Source: Herbaspirillum aquaticum
Lineage (GTDB): Bacteria > Pseudomonadota > Gammaproteobacteria > Burkholderiales > Burkholderiaceae_D
Direction: 5' to 3'
Length of the DNA: 64,000 nt
NCBI RefSeq assembly: GCF_002213425.1
Contig: NZ_NJGV01000009.1
Coordinates: 1 to 64,000, forward strand
Shown here: piece by piece, positions 27,379 to 36,062 of the stretch
Numbering within the stretch: the stretch's first letter is position 1
Layout: each line of letters begins with the position of its first letter
Program-made: the position numbers and the translations under genes
Notes under the pieces: generated by a model
Databases searched by the model: none
What the model saw: only the letters and a program-made list of their open reading frames with translations
Told to the model about the DNA's origin: nothing

Positions 27379-27765
27379 ATGGCCCACGTCACCCTGCACA
27401 ACGCCGCCGGCTACGCCCAGGACATCAAGGCGCGCATCCACCAGCTCAAATCCGACGAACCCGAGAGCAATGGCGGCAAGGACACCGGTCCCGCCCCCTA
27501 TGAGTTGCTGCTGGCCGCACTGGCCTCCTGCACCTCGCTGACGCTGCGCATGTATGCCGACCGCAAGGGCTGGGACCTGGGCAGCATTTCGGTGGATGCC
27601 CACTTCGGGCGAGACGACAGCGGATTGGAAACCATCACCCGCAAGATCAGCTTCGGCAATGCGCTCTCGCAAGAACAGCTCACGCGCCTGGCCGAGATCT
27701 GCGAAAAGACCCCGGTCACCAAGACCATCCGCCAGGGCACCGCGATTCAGACATCGATGGCGTAA
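27379..27765 (+). CDS. OsmC-family peroxiredoxin-like protein
   Basis: 128 residues of the OsmC/Ohr fold. The first conserved Cys is in LAALASCTSLTLRMYADRKG and the second in RLAEICEKTPVTKTIRQG. These two cysteines reduce organic hydroperoxides in characterised members. It starts 54 bases after the IclR gene and may be read from the same transcript. Its last 19 bases overlap the convergent DedA-rhodanese gene. Confidence 0.88.
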   Translation: MAHVTLHNAAGYAQDIKARIHQLKSDEPESNGGKDTGPAPYELLLAALASCTSLTLRMYADRKGWDLGSISVDAHFGRDDSGLETITRKISFGNALSQEQLTRLAEICEKTPVTKTIRQGTAIQTSMA

Positions 27766-28670
27766 CCCGCAGCGCGCCAGGCATCAATGCCGCCGGTGAG
27801 CGGCCGTACGCGCGTATAGCCGCGCCGCATCAGCTGGCGCGCCACCATGGCCGCCGAGGCCTCGTTGGGACAGGCGCAATAGACCACCACCTCCCCCTCG
27901 ACGGGACCATCGAAGACGAAGGTCTGGATCTCCTGGTTGGAAATCGTGACCGCTCCCGGAATGCGGCCATCCTGCTGCGACAGCGGAGAACGCACATCGA
28001 TGATGGTGGGCGCATTGCCCTCTTCCAGCATCGTGTTCAATTCATCGACCGAAATGCGCGCCATCTCCAACGACTTGCGGAAACGCCGGCGCTGCCACCA
28101 CTTGTTGGCCACGAAGGCCGCCAGTGCCACGGCGATCATGAGCATGCCGTAATGCCCCAACTGTGCCAGCACGTTGAGCAGGTCATCCACGGCCGAGCTG
28201 AAGAGCGAACCGAGGAAGATCCCCAGTCCCGCCCACAATGCGCTGCCGGCCGCATCCCACAGCACGAAGCTGATGCGGCGCGTGCCCATGGTGCCGGAAA
28301 GCGCGCTGGCGATCGAGGCGAAGCCCGGGATGAACTTGGCCAGCAGGAGCGAGCGTGCGCCCCAGCGCAGGTAGATCGATTCGGTCTGGCGCACACAGGA
28401 GTCGGGCGAGAGCGAAATACGGCACAGCCGCGACATGATCTGGCGCCCGTAACGGCGCCCGGCGAGATACCAGCAGTAGTCGGCAATAAGGGCCGCGCTC
28501 ACCGCCAGCAACAGCAGCAGCGCCGGCGAATAGCGGCCGGTTGCCGAGAGCGCACCGGTGATGATCAGCGTGGGATAGGCCGGCACCGGCGCGCCCAGCT
28601 GCTCGACCAGCACGTTGATGAAAACGAGGATCAGACCGTATTGCTCGATCAGGTGGTAGAGGGTGTCCAT
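27747..28670 (-). CDS. DedA-family membrane protein fused to a rhodanese domain
   Basis: 307 residues. The N-terminal 200 form a DedA/SNARE-associated domain (four to six helices, with FIPGFASIASALSGTMG as the signature re-entrant motif). The C-terminal 100 form a rhodanese domain with TIIDVRSPLSQQDGRIPGAV and the active-site Cys in VVYCACPNEASAA. DedA proteins are linked to undecaprenyl-phosphate or lipid flipping and proton-force homeostasis; the rhodanese would face the cytoplasm. The ATG at 28670 matches the DedA start. The longer open frame upstream is not supported. Confidence 0.9.
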   Translation of the reverse strand: MDTLYHLIEQYGLILVFINVLVEQLGAPVPAYPTLIITGALSATGRYSPALLLLLAVSAALIADYCWYLAGRRYGRQIMSRLCRISLSPDSCVRQTESIYLRWGARSLLLAKFIPGFASIASALSGTMGTRRISFVLWDAAGSALWAGLGIFLGSLFSSAVDDLLNVLAQLGHYGMLMIAVALAAFVANKWWQRRRFRKSLEMARISVDELNTMLEEGNAPTIIDVRSPLSQQDGRIPGAVTISNQEIQTFVFDGPVEGEVVVYCACPNEASAAMVARQLMRRGYTRVRPLTGGIDAWRAAGYAIDV

Positions 28671-28896
28671 GGCCGGCTGCCTTGATGTCTCACCGCCTGG
28701 GAGGCGGCGACTGTTCCGCCGTGATGGCGGATTGCAGGATGCCATTATAGGCGCGTGACCTGCCCCAGCGCTTGGACAAATGCGGCGTGCGCCATCGCCA
28801 CAAAGCGGCACAAAAATGCGCCCGGCGCACCGCGAGAAGACGGGCGAGCGGACGCAAACGAGGAAAGACCTCGGAGAAATCAATGACGCAATGTGC

Positions 28897-30252
28897 TCAG
28901 AGCGCGTGCTTTGCCAGCGGCTCCGTGCGACCTTCAGCCGAACCGTCGCCATCCTGCACCGATGGCCGCGTGCGTGCCAGGAACACCAGCACCGCCGCCA
29001 CCAGCGAAGCCGCCGACAAGGCATACAGGCCGCCCTGGATGGAACCGGTCTTCTGCTCCAGGTAGCCGAAGGTCGCCGGCGCGAAGAAGCCGCCCAGGTT
29101 GCCCAGGGAATTGATCAGCGCCAGCACCGCCGCTGCAATGCGCGCATCCAGGTAAGCCTGCGGAATGGGCCAGAACAAGGAGGAAGCCGCCTTGAAACCG
29201 ATGCCCGCAAAGCACACCGCCACGAAACCGATCACCGGGCCGGCCGAGGCCGAGATGGCCATGCCGGCGGCCGAAATCACCAGCGTGGTCGCCACCCAGA
29301 ACTGCGGCTTCTTGTAGCGCGCGGCCAGCACCGCAAAGACATACATCGCTGCAATGGCCACGATCCACGGGATCGAATTGAACAGCCCGACCTGGAAGTC
29401 ATTGAAGTGCCCCATCTTCTTGATGATGGTCGGCAGCCAGAAGGTGGCGCCATAGATGGTCAGCTGGATGGCGAAATAGATCAGGCAGAACAGCACGATC
29501 TGCGGATCACGCAACAAGGTCAGCGCCGAGACGTGCGGCGGACGGTTGGCCGCACGCTGCTCCTGCTCGGCCGCGATGACCGTGACCAGAGCCTCGCGTT
29601 GCTCCGGCGAGAGCCACTTGGCATCGCGTGGCGTAGAGTCCAGCACCATCCACACCACCACGCAGAACAGCATCGACGCACCGCCCTCGATGATGAACAT
29701 CCATTGCCAGCCATGCAGTCCGCCACCTTCAATCAACAGCAGCGCACCGGTGATCGGACCGGAGAGAATCGAAGCGATCGCCGAGCCCGAGAGGAATACC
29801 GCCATCGCCCGGCCACGCTCGTGATTGGGCAGCCACTGCGTGAAGTAATACACCACGCCCGGAAAGAAACCGGCCTCGGTCACACCCAGCAAAAAACGCA
29901 TGAAATAGAAACTGGTCTCGCTGTGCACGAAGGCCATGCACGCCGCTACCAGGCCCCAGGTGAACATGATGCGCGTGAGCCAGGCGCGCGCGCCATAGCG
30001 TTGCAGCAGCATGTTGGAAGGGACTTCGAAGATGGCATAGCCGACGAAGAACAAGCCCGCACCCAGCCCGAAGGCTGCGGCGCCGATGCCGAGATCGGTC
30101 GAGAGGTGACTGCGTACGAAACCGATGTTGACGCGGTCGATGTAGTTGATGATGAACATGGCCACGAACAGCGGCAGGATGCGCCACTTGATCTTGCTCA
30201 CCGCCGAGGTGAGGACCTGGTTCGCTGCGGGGGAGGACTGGGATGGATTCAC
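28897..30252 (-). CDS. MFS sugar-acid transporter (ACS family, GudP-like)
   Basis: 451 residues, 12 predicted helices, of the anion:cation symporter family. Signature regions are IINYIDRVNIGFV, GLFFVGYAIFEVPSNMLLQR and WLPNHERGRAMA. Lying 113 bases downstream of a glucarate dehydratase and downstream of a LacI-type regulator on the same strand, it is best read as the D-glucarate/galactarate:H+ symporter. Members of the family also carry tartrate and phthalate. Confidence 0.88.
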   Translation of the reverse strand: MNPSQSSPAANQVLTSAVSKIKWRILPLFVAMFIINYIDRVNIGFVRSHLSTDLGIGAAAFGLGAGLFFVGYAIFEVPSNMLLQRYGARAWLTRIMFTWGLVAACMAFVHSETSFYFMRFLLGVTEAGFFPGVVYYFTQWLPNHERGRAMAVFLSGSAIASILSGPITGALLLIEGGGLHGWQWMFIIEGGASMLFCVVVWMVLDSTPRDAKWLSPEQREALVTVIAAEQEQRAANRPPHVSALTLLRDPQIVLFCLIYFAIQLTIYGATFWLPTIIKKMGHFNDFQVGLFNSIPWIVAIAAMYVFAVLAARYKKPQFWVATTLVISAAGMAISASAGPVIGFVAVCFAGIGFKAASSLFWPIPQAYLDARIAAAVLALINSLGNLGGFFAPATFGYLEQKTGSIQGGLYALSAASLVAAVLVFLARTRPSVQDGDGSAEGRTEPLAKHAL

Positions 30253-30365
30253 GGGTTGTCTCCTCGTTTGAGCCCGTACTACCGGTTGATGAAAGAAAGT
30301 GCAGGCCGCTGGCGCGTTCAGCGCGCTCTTGTCACGGCCTCGTCAAAAGGGATGAAGACCTGTGC

Positions 30366-31745
30366 TCAACGCACCAGGCAAGGTTTCTTGGGATCGAACC
30401 TCCAGCCGGGGATCAGGTATTGCATGGCCACCGCATCGTCGCGGGCGCCCAGGCCCATGTTGCGATAGGTTTGATGCGCCGCCTCGACCTGTTGCATGTC
30501 CAGCTCCACACCCAGGCCCGGCTTGGCCGGCACCTTGACCTTGCCGCCGACGATCTGCAGCGGTTCACGCGTCAAGCGCTGGCCGTCCTGCCAGATCCAG
30601 TGGGTATCGATGGCCGTGATCTTGCCCGGCGCGGCTGCCGCCACGTGGGTGAACATGGCCAGCGAGATGTCGAAGTGGTTGTTCGAATGCGAACCCCAGG
30701 TCAGGCCCCACTCATGGCACATCTGCGCCACGCGAACCGAGCCCTGCATGGTCCAGAAATGCGGATCGGCCAGGGGAATGTCCACCGATTGCAGCGAGAT
30801 CGCATGGCCCATCTGGCGCCAGTCGGTCGCTACCATGTTGGTCGCTGTCTGCAGGCCGGTAGCACGGCGGAATTCGGCCATCACTTCGCGGCCCGAATAA
30901 CCATCCTCGGCACCGCAGGGATCTTCCGCATAGGCCAGTACGTCATGCTGGTCGCGGCACAGGCGGATCGCATCCTTGAGCAGCCAGCCGCCGTTCGGAT
31001 CGAGCGTGATGCGCGCCTTGGGAAACCGCTCGGCCAAGGCGGTGACGGCGGCGATCTCTTCCTCGCCGCGCATCACGCCGCCCTTGAGCTTGAAGTCGTT
31101 GAAGCCATAGCGCGCATAGGCCGCTTCGGCCAGGCGCACTACCGCTTCCGGCGTCAAGGCTGCTTCGTGACGCAGGCGCAGCCAGTCATCGTCGGCGTCC
31201 GTTGCTGCCAGATATGGCAGGTCGGTCTTGTGGCGATCGGCCACGTAGAAGAGATAACCCAGCATCTCCACCTCATCGCGCTGCTGGCCCTCGCCCAGCA
31301 AGGCGGCCACGGGCACGTCGAGGAACTTGCCCAGCAGGTCCAGCAGGGCCGCCTCCAGCGCGGTCACGGCGTGGATGGCGATGCGCAGGTCAAAGGTCTG
31401 CAGGCCGCGTCCACCCACATCGCGGTCGGCAAAGGCAGTACGCGCACGGTTGAGGATGCCCTGCACATTGCCGATGGGCTGCCCCACCACCAGCGAGCGC
31501 GCATCGTCGAGCGTCTGGCGGATGCCCTCCCCGCCCGGCACTTCACCCACGCCGGTGTTGCCGGCGCTGTCGGTGAGGATGACGATATTGCGCGTGAAAT
31601 ACGGACCATGCGCTCCCGACAGGTTCAGCAGCATGCTGTCATGCCCGGCCACCGGGATGACGCGCATGTCGGTCACGCGCGGCGCGCCCTTGTGCTGGGA
31701 GGGCAAAGATGCAAGGGAGGAGGCGGAAGCTGGGTTCTGGGTCAT
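30366..31745 (-). CDS. gudD: D-glucarate dehydratase-type enolase-superfamily enzyme
   Basis: 459 residues, the normal glucarate dehydratase length. The base pair KxK is in NDFKLKGG (Lys219, Lys221). Metal ligands are in ITLDPNGGW (Asp249), AYAEDPCG (Glu274) and QTATNMV (Asn303). The second base is His353 of GSHSNNHFD. It converts D-glucarate to 5-keto-4-deoxy-D-glucarate, entering alpha-ketoglutarate or pyruvate metabolism; the next enzymes are not in the window. GGAG before the ATG at 31745 fixes the start. Two matching LacI-type operators lie 38-90 bases upstream. Confidence 0.93.
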   Translation of the reverse strand: MTQNPASASSLASLPSQHKGAPRVTDMRVIPVAGHDSMLLNLSGAHGPYFTRNIVILTDSAGNTGVGEVPGGEGIRQTLDDARSLVVGQPIGNVQGILNRARTAFADRDVGGRGLQTFDLRIAIHAVTALEAALLDLLGKFLDVPVAALLGEGQQRDEVEMLGYLFYVADRHKTDLPYLAATDADDDWLRLRHEAALTPEAVVRLAEAAYARYGFNDFKLKGGVMRGEEEIAAVTALAERFPKARITLDPNGGWLLKDAIRLCRDQHDVLAYAEDPCGAEDGYSGREVMAEFRRATGLQTATNMVATDWRQMGHAISLQSVDIPLADPHFWTMQGSVRVAQMCHEWGLTWGSHSNNHFDISLAMFTHVAAAAPGKITAIDTHWIWQDGQRLTREPLQIVGGKVKVPAKPGLGVELDMQQVEAAHQTYRNMGLGARDDAVAMQYLIPGWRFDPKKPCLVR

Positions 31746-31781
31746 GGCGCGTTTTCTCCGGGACAAAAACGATCAGGCTGC

Positions 31782-31803
31782 AATTTGGTAGCGGTACCAA
31801 ATT
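31782..31803. promoter_or_regulatory. LacI-family operator 1 upstream of gudD
   Basis: A palindrome centred on TGGTAGCGGTACCA with A/T extension on both sides (nine-base arms around GCGG). Centre 31792.5, 47 bases before the gudD ATG. It shares its core with sites at 31817-31830 and 33040-33053. Confidence 0.8.
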
Positions 31804-31816
31804 CGAATTGAATGCA

Positions 31817-31830
31817 TGGTAGCGGTACCA
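31817..31830. promoter_or_regulatory. LacI-family operator 2 upstream of gudD
   Basis: TGGTAGCGGTACCA, identical in the core to operator 1 and 31 bases from it centre to centre, close to three helical turns, so dimers would sit on the same DNA face. Confidence 0.78.
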
Positions 31831-31909
31831 AATTTGACTGTCAACGGGAAAATGCTGCTTGCCTCAAGGCATCAAGACCTTATGAAGCACAAGGGAGGAA
31901 GGAGAAATA

Positions 31910-33025
31910 TCAGGCGCTGTCGCGCGCAACGATGGAAAAGCCGACATCGACGATGCGCTCCCGGACCTCGATGCCCGAGGCGCGGTCGATAATGAAACGC
32001 GCGGCGCGCTGCCCGATGCCGGTGCCATCGATGCGCACCGTGGTCAGGCGCGGCTGCAGGTCGCGCGAGAATTCAAGATCGCCGAAGCCGACCACGGCCA
32101 GTTGCCCGGGAATGGCGATGCCGCGGCTCTGCGCTTCGATCATCACGCCCAGCGCCAGCAAGTCGGAGCTGCAGAAGATGGCATCCAGGTCAGGCTGCGC
32201 CTGCAGCAGTTCGGCCAATCCCTGGCGGCCTTGCCCCAGCGTCGTCGGGGCGACAACGTGATGCATGGGAACCTCGCCCCTGCCCTTCTGCATGCCCAGC
32301 GCCGCGCACTCCTGGGCGAAGGCGTTCATGCGCCGCTGGCTGCGCTCATCGCGTCCGCCCACCACGGCCACCTTGCGGCGTCCCCGTGCGTGCAGGTAGC
32401 GCGCCACCTCGCGGCCGATGGCTTCGTGCGAGAAACCGACGAGCATGTCGATGGGGGTCGGCGTCAGGTCCCAGGTCTCCACCACCGGGATACCGCTGGC
32501 CAGGAGCCGCTTGCGCGCTTCGGCCGAGCGCATGATGCCGGTCAGCACCACACCATCTGGACGGCGTCCGATGATGGCTTCCAGCAGCGCATCTTCGCGC
32601 GAATTCTCGTAGCCGCTCTGGCCCAGCATGACCTGGTAGCCGGCCGCGGCCAGCGTTTCGGTGAGGGTATGGACGATTTCCTGGAACACCGGACCAATGA
32701 CGGTGGGCACCACCACCGCCACCAGGCGGCTCTTGTTGGAGGCCAGTCCGCCAGCCAGCAGGTTGGGCACGTAACCGGTTTTCTCGACCGCCTCACGCAC
32801 CTTCTGCAAGACCTTGGGCGAGACCGCCGAGGGCGTGTTCAGCGCGCGCGATGCGGTGATCGGCGCCACGCCCGCCAGTTGGGCGACATCGCGCAGCGTG
32901 ATGCCACCGCCGCTCTTGCGCGGACCACGGCGGCGCGGTTCGGCGCTGTCGTCGTCGCGTGACTTGGGGCTGGGATCGCTGGAAGGATCGACGGGAAAGG
33001 CGCGGTGTTCTGGCATGGGTGCCAT
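31910..33025 (-). CDS. LacI-family repressor of the glucarate locus
   Basis: 371 residues. After a charged N-terminal extension of about 40 residues comes the helix-turn-helix and hinge (ITLRDVAQLAGVAPITASRA, then NLLAGGL), then a periplasmic-binding-protein-like effector domain. The start at 33025 or 33016 is unresolved; neither has a strong ribosome site. An operator of the same type as those at gudD lies 15 bases upstream, pointing to autoregulation. The inducer is probably glucarate or galactarate. Confidence 0.9.
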   Translation of the reverse strand: MAPMPEHRAFPVDPSSDPSPKSRDDDSAEPRRRGPRKSGGGITLRDVAQLAGVAPITASRALNTPSAVSPKVLQKVREAVEKTGYVPNLLAGGLASNKSRLVAVVVPTVIGPVFQEIVHTLTETLAAAGYQVMLGQSGYENSREDALLEAIIGRRPDGVVLTGIMRSAEARKRLLASGIPVVETWDLTPTPIDMLVGFSHEAIGREVARYLHARGRRKVAVVGGRDERSQRRMNAFAQECAALGMQKGRGEVPMHHVVAPTTLGQGRQGLAELLQAQPDLDAIFCSSDLLALGVMIEAQSRGIAIPGQLAVVGFGDLEFSRDLQPRLTTVRIDGTGIGQRAARFIIDRASGIEVRERIVDVGFSIVARDSA

Positions 33026-33039
33026 TCTAGCATCGGTGC

Positions 33040-33053
33040 TGGTAGCGATACCA
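33040..33053. promoter_or_regulatory. LacI-family operator 3, upstream of the repressor gene
   Basis: TGGTAGCGATACCA differs from the two gudD operators at one base. Its position immediately before the repressor start would block its own promoter or initiation. Confidence 0.75.
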
Positions 33054-33128
33054 CGGCAGTAGCTGGCCGGGTGGGCCTGCCCTTATGTACAATGTCGCCG
33101 GTCAAAAACCGACTGGAATCCCCCTCTC

Positions 33129-34529
33129 ATGGCAAGCACCTTTCCGACGTTTTCCCGTACCGGCTCCCGCTTTACGGATGCCAGACTGGCCGCCATCGCG
33201 CACGTGCTGCTATTGAGCGGTGCTGTTGCGGTGTTCGCCTGGATCGCATGGAATGCCTGGCATGCCATCGCCGCCGTCGACGACTTCTGTTACGGCTACG
33301 GCGCGCAAGAGCGCGGGCTGTGGTCGAACCTGGTGTTTGAATACTTCAACTGGGGCGGGCGCTTCGCTGCCACCGTGCTCATCTCTTCCTTCGCCGGCGC
33401 GCGCACGCTGCTGCTGGACCATTACTACCTGGTGCCGCTCACCATCCTGCTGCTCAACCTGCTGGCGGCGCGAGTTTTCCTGAGTGCGGTCGGGCTGCGA
33501 TCCTGGTCGTTCTACGTGCTGTTCTGCATGATGCTGCTGGCGACCTTCCGGATGCGGGAGTCGCTCTTCTGGCTCTCCGGCGGTGCCACCTACGGCACCG
33601 CATGTGCCTTGCTGCTGTTGCTGATGGCGCAGGAGTGGAAGATCTACTCCGGTGCCGTCGAGGCCAAAGGGATGCGTCTGGTGTGGCTGGCGCTGGGCGG
33701 CTTCCTGCTGGCCGGTTTCAATGAAGTGGCCTCGCTGGTGCATCTGACGCTGGTGGTGCTGCTGAGCGGCTCGCTGCTGTTGCGTCAGCGCCGTGGCGCA
33801 CTGTACCTGCTGGCAGCGCTCGGCGCGCTCGCAGGCACCCTGGTGGCCGGCCTGGCCCCCGGCAACTTCGCGCGTGCAGCGACCACCGCACATGACACCA
33901 GCCTGGTGTCGGCGCTGCTGCTCTCGCTGGGCTTGCTCTTCAAAAAATACGCGGCAACGCTCATCCTGCATTCCCTGATTTTCTTCGTCATCATGTGGGC
34001 CTGCCGCATAGCACCGTGGACCAGGCCGCAGGGCTGGCAGCCGGCCGTTCTGATTGGCGTATTGCTGCTGGCCCTGTGGGCGGGCATTTTCCCGCGTGCC
34101 TACGCACTCAATGAACTGGGACCGGAACGCTCACGCACCATCGACTTCCTGCTGGTCAACGTGATGGCGATGATCGCGGCGCTGTGGCTCAACGGCAAGC
34201 GCTCGGCGCGCGACGACACCCCACGTCCTATCGTGGCTGGCCTGCTCTCGGTGGTGGTGCTGGGCGCAGTGGCCAGTGCCGTCCTGGTCCCGGCGGCCAC
34301 CGTCCTGCCCGTCTGGTCCGGGCTGCAAGAAAGTGCAGCCTTGCGGCGCCTGATGGATGAGCGCATCGTCACGATCGAGCAGTCCGACCACCAGTCCGTG
34401 GTGGTCAAGGCCTATACCCGCGAGCCCAAGCCGGTCACGTATTTCAATGACGTGCTGTCCGACCCGCGTCAGTGGGAAAACATCTGTTTTGCCAATTACT
34501 TCCACCTCAAAGAAGTCTCCGCCCGGTGA
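33129..34529 (+). CDS. polytopic membrane protein, probable Gtr-type glycosyltransferase
   Basis: 466 residues with about 10-11 hydrophobic helices and no soluble domain. Near the N-terminus it has AVDDFCYGYGA, then FEYFNWGGRFAAT and FRMRESLFWLSGGATYG, reminiscent of the uncharacterised DUF6056-type family; I am not certain of the assignment. It is followed within 11 bases by gtrB and gtrA homologues. In serotype-conversion cassettes the third gene is a large membrane glycosyltransferase that moves the sugar from undecaprenyl phosphate to the polysaccharide in the periplasm; this gene fits that slot. Which sugar and which acceptor are unknown. Confidence 0.72.
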   Translation: MASTFPTFSRTGSRFTDARLAAIAHVLLLSGAVAVFAWIAWNAWHAIAAVDDFCYGYGAQERGLWSNLVFEYFNWGGRFAATVLISSFAGARTLLLDHYYLVPLTILLLNLLAARVFLSAVGLRSWSFYVLFCMMLLATFRMRESLFWLSGGATYGTACALLLLLMAQEWKIYSGAVEAKGMRLVWLALGGFLLAGFNEVASLVHLTLVVLLSGSLLLRQRRGALYLLAALGALAGTLVAGLAPGNFARAATTAHDTSLVSALLLSLGLLFKKYAATLILHSLIFFVIMWACRIAPWTRPQGWQPAVLIGVLLLALWAGIFPRAYALNELGPERSRTIDFLLVNVMAMIAALWLNGKRSARDDTPRPIVAGLLSVVVLGAVASAVLVPAATVLPVWSGLQESAALRRLMDERIVTIEQSDHQSVVVKAYTREPKPVTYFNDVLSDPRQWENICFANYFHLKEVSAR

Positions 34530-34539
34530 GGACCACATC

Positions 34540-35526
34540 ATGACGCGCCCCAAGACCATTTCGCTGGTCGTCCCGTTCTACAACGAAGGGGGCGGCGTCG
34601 ACGGCTTCGCCCGCTCCATCTCGGCCATCGCCGCGGGCCTGCCCGCCTATCGCTTCGAGATCATCTGCATCGACGACGGCAGCCGCGACAGCACGCTGCG
34701 CGAACTGCTGGCACTGCACCAGCGCGACCCGCGCTTCACTGTCATCGAACTTTCCCGCAATTTCGGCAAGGAAGCGGCCATGACGGCTGGTATCGATGCT
34801 GCCCGTGGCGAGGCCGTCATCCCCATCGATGCCGATCTGCAAGACCCGCCAGAGTTGATCGGGCAGATGATTGCGCAGTGGGAGCAAGGCGCCGAAGTGG
34901 TCCTGGCAAAACGGACCGACCGCAGCAGCGACTCCTACCTCAAGCGCCAGAGCGCCTCGCTGTTCTATCGTTTCCACAATGCCCTCTCAGGCCTCAAGAT
35001 CCCGGAGAACGTGGGTGATTTCCGCTTGATGGACCGGGTCGTGGTCGATGCGCTGCGGCAGCTTCCCGAACGCCAGCGCTTCATGAAAGGTCTGTTCGCC
35101 TGGGTTGGTTTCAAGACGGTGACGCTGGAATATTCACGCCAGGCGCGGGAGGTCGGGATGACCAAATTCTCCGGCTGGAAGCTCTGGAATTTCGCGCTCG
35201 AAGGCATCACCAGCTTCAGCACGGTTCCGCTGCGCATCATGACCTACCTGGGCATCACCGGGACCCTGGTCACTTCCCTCTATGCGCTCTACATCGTCAT
35301 CCGCACCTTGCTGCACGGGGTCGACGTGCCAGGCTATGCCTCGCTGCTGGTGGCCATCCTGTTCACGGGAAGCCTGCAACTGGTCGGCATGGGCATCCTC
35401 GGCGAATATGTCGGACGGATCTACATGGAGAGCAAACAGCGTCCCATCTACGTGATCCGTCACTGTCATCGCGCCCTGGCCAGCGCAACGGACAGCGATA
35501 CCACGCAAGCCTCCACGCATGGCTGA
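34540..35526 (+). CDS. gtrB: GtrB-type bactoprenol glycosyltransferase
   Basis: 328-residue family 2 glycosyltransferase. The GT-A fold shows TISLVVPFYNEGGG, DDGS (45-48) and the metal site DADLQDPPE (97-105), followed by two C-terminal membrane helices (about 235-310). It would load a sugar onto undecaprenyl phosphate on the cytoplasmic face, as GtrB or DPM-like enzymes do. The ATG at 34540 follows GTGAGG and matches the family start. Its stop overlaps gtrA by 8 bases. Confidence 0.9.
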   Translation: MTRPKTISLVVPFYNEGGGVDGFARSISAIAAGLPAYRFEIICIDDGSRDSTLRELLALHQRDPRFTVIELSRNFGKEAAMTAGIDAARGEAVIPIDADLQDPPELIGQMIAQWEQGAEVVLAKRTDRSSDSYLKRQSASLFYRFHNALSGLKIPENVGDFRLMDRVVVDALRQLPERQRFMKGLFAWVGFKTVTLEYSRQAREVGMTKFSGWKLWNFALEGITSFSTVPLRIMTYLGITGTLVTSLYALYIVIRTLLHGVDVPGYASLLVAILFTGSLQLVGMGILGEYVGRIYMESKQRPIYVIRHCHRALASATDSDTTQASTHG

Positions 35527-35938
35527 GCGCCAGGCCGGAGGACAGCAGCCCGCGCGGCTGCGGCCGATGCAGTTCCTGGTCTTTGCACTGGTGGGTGCGG
35601 TGGGAACGCTGGCGCACTACGCGGTGCTGCTCACCCTGGTGGAATGCTTCCGGCAGCCCGCCGTCATGGCCACTGCCTGCGGTGCCCTGGTGGGTGCGCT
35701 GTTGAACTTCGTGCTCAATCATCGGCTGACCTTTGCCAGCCAGGAAAAATATCGCCGCACCATCCTGCGCTTCATGCTCATTGCCGCATTGAGCCTGGTG
35801 CTCAATGCGCTGCTGCTGCAGCTCCTGCTGCACTGGACCGGATGGGATTACCGTATCGCGCAACTGATCGTCACACTGCTCGTACTGGTGCTGAACTATG
35901 TCCTGAGCGCGCTCTGGGCATTTGCAGCACCGAGATAG
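35519..35938 (+). CDS. gtrA: GtrA-family flippase
   Basis: 139 residues with four predicted helices, typical of GtrA. FLVFALVGAVGTLAHYAVLL starts the first helix pair and FVLNHRLTFAS is the family hallmark after the second helix. It would flip the lipid-linked sugar made by GtrB. It overlaps gtrB by 8 bases, so the three genes form one operon. Confidence 0.9.
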   Translation: MAERQAGGQQPARLRPMQFLVFALVGAVGTLAHYAVLLTLVECFRQPAVMATACGALVGALLNFVLNHRLTFASQEKYRRTILRFMLIAALSLVLNALLLQLLLHWTGWDYRIAQLIVTLLVLVLNYVLSALWAFAAPR

Positions 35939-36062
35939 GCAAGCCGCCGTCGTCAACGCTCCCCGCGCATCTTTAACTTTGAGTCAATAATGGCGCGGTG
36001 ACGTTTTTGCCGCGAATGGCGCGGCCGTCCGGCGTGCCCGGCGGCGGACTCAGGCCAGCAGA

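Noticed and set aside
33129..35938. gtr cassette as part of a prophage
   Set aside because: No integrase, attachment repeats, phage structural or lysis genes are visible on either side.
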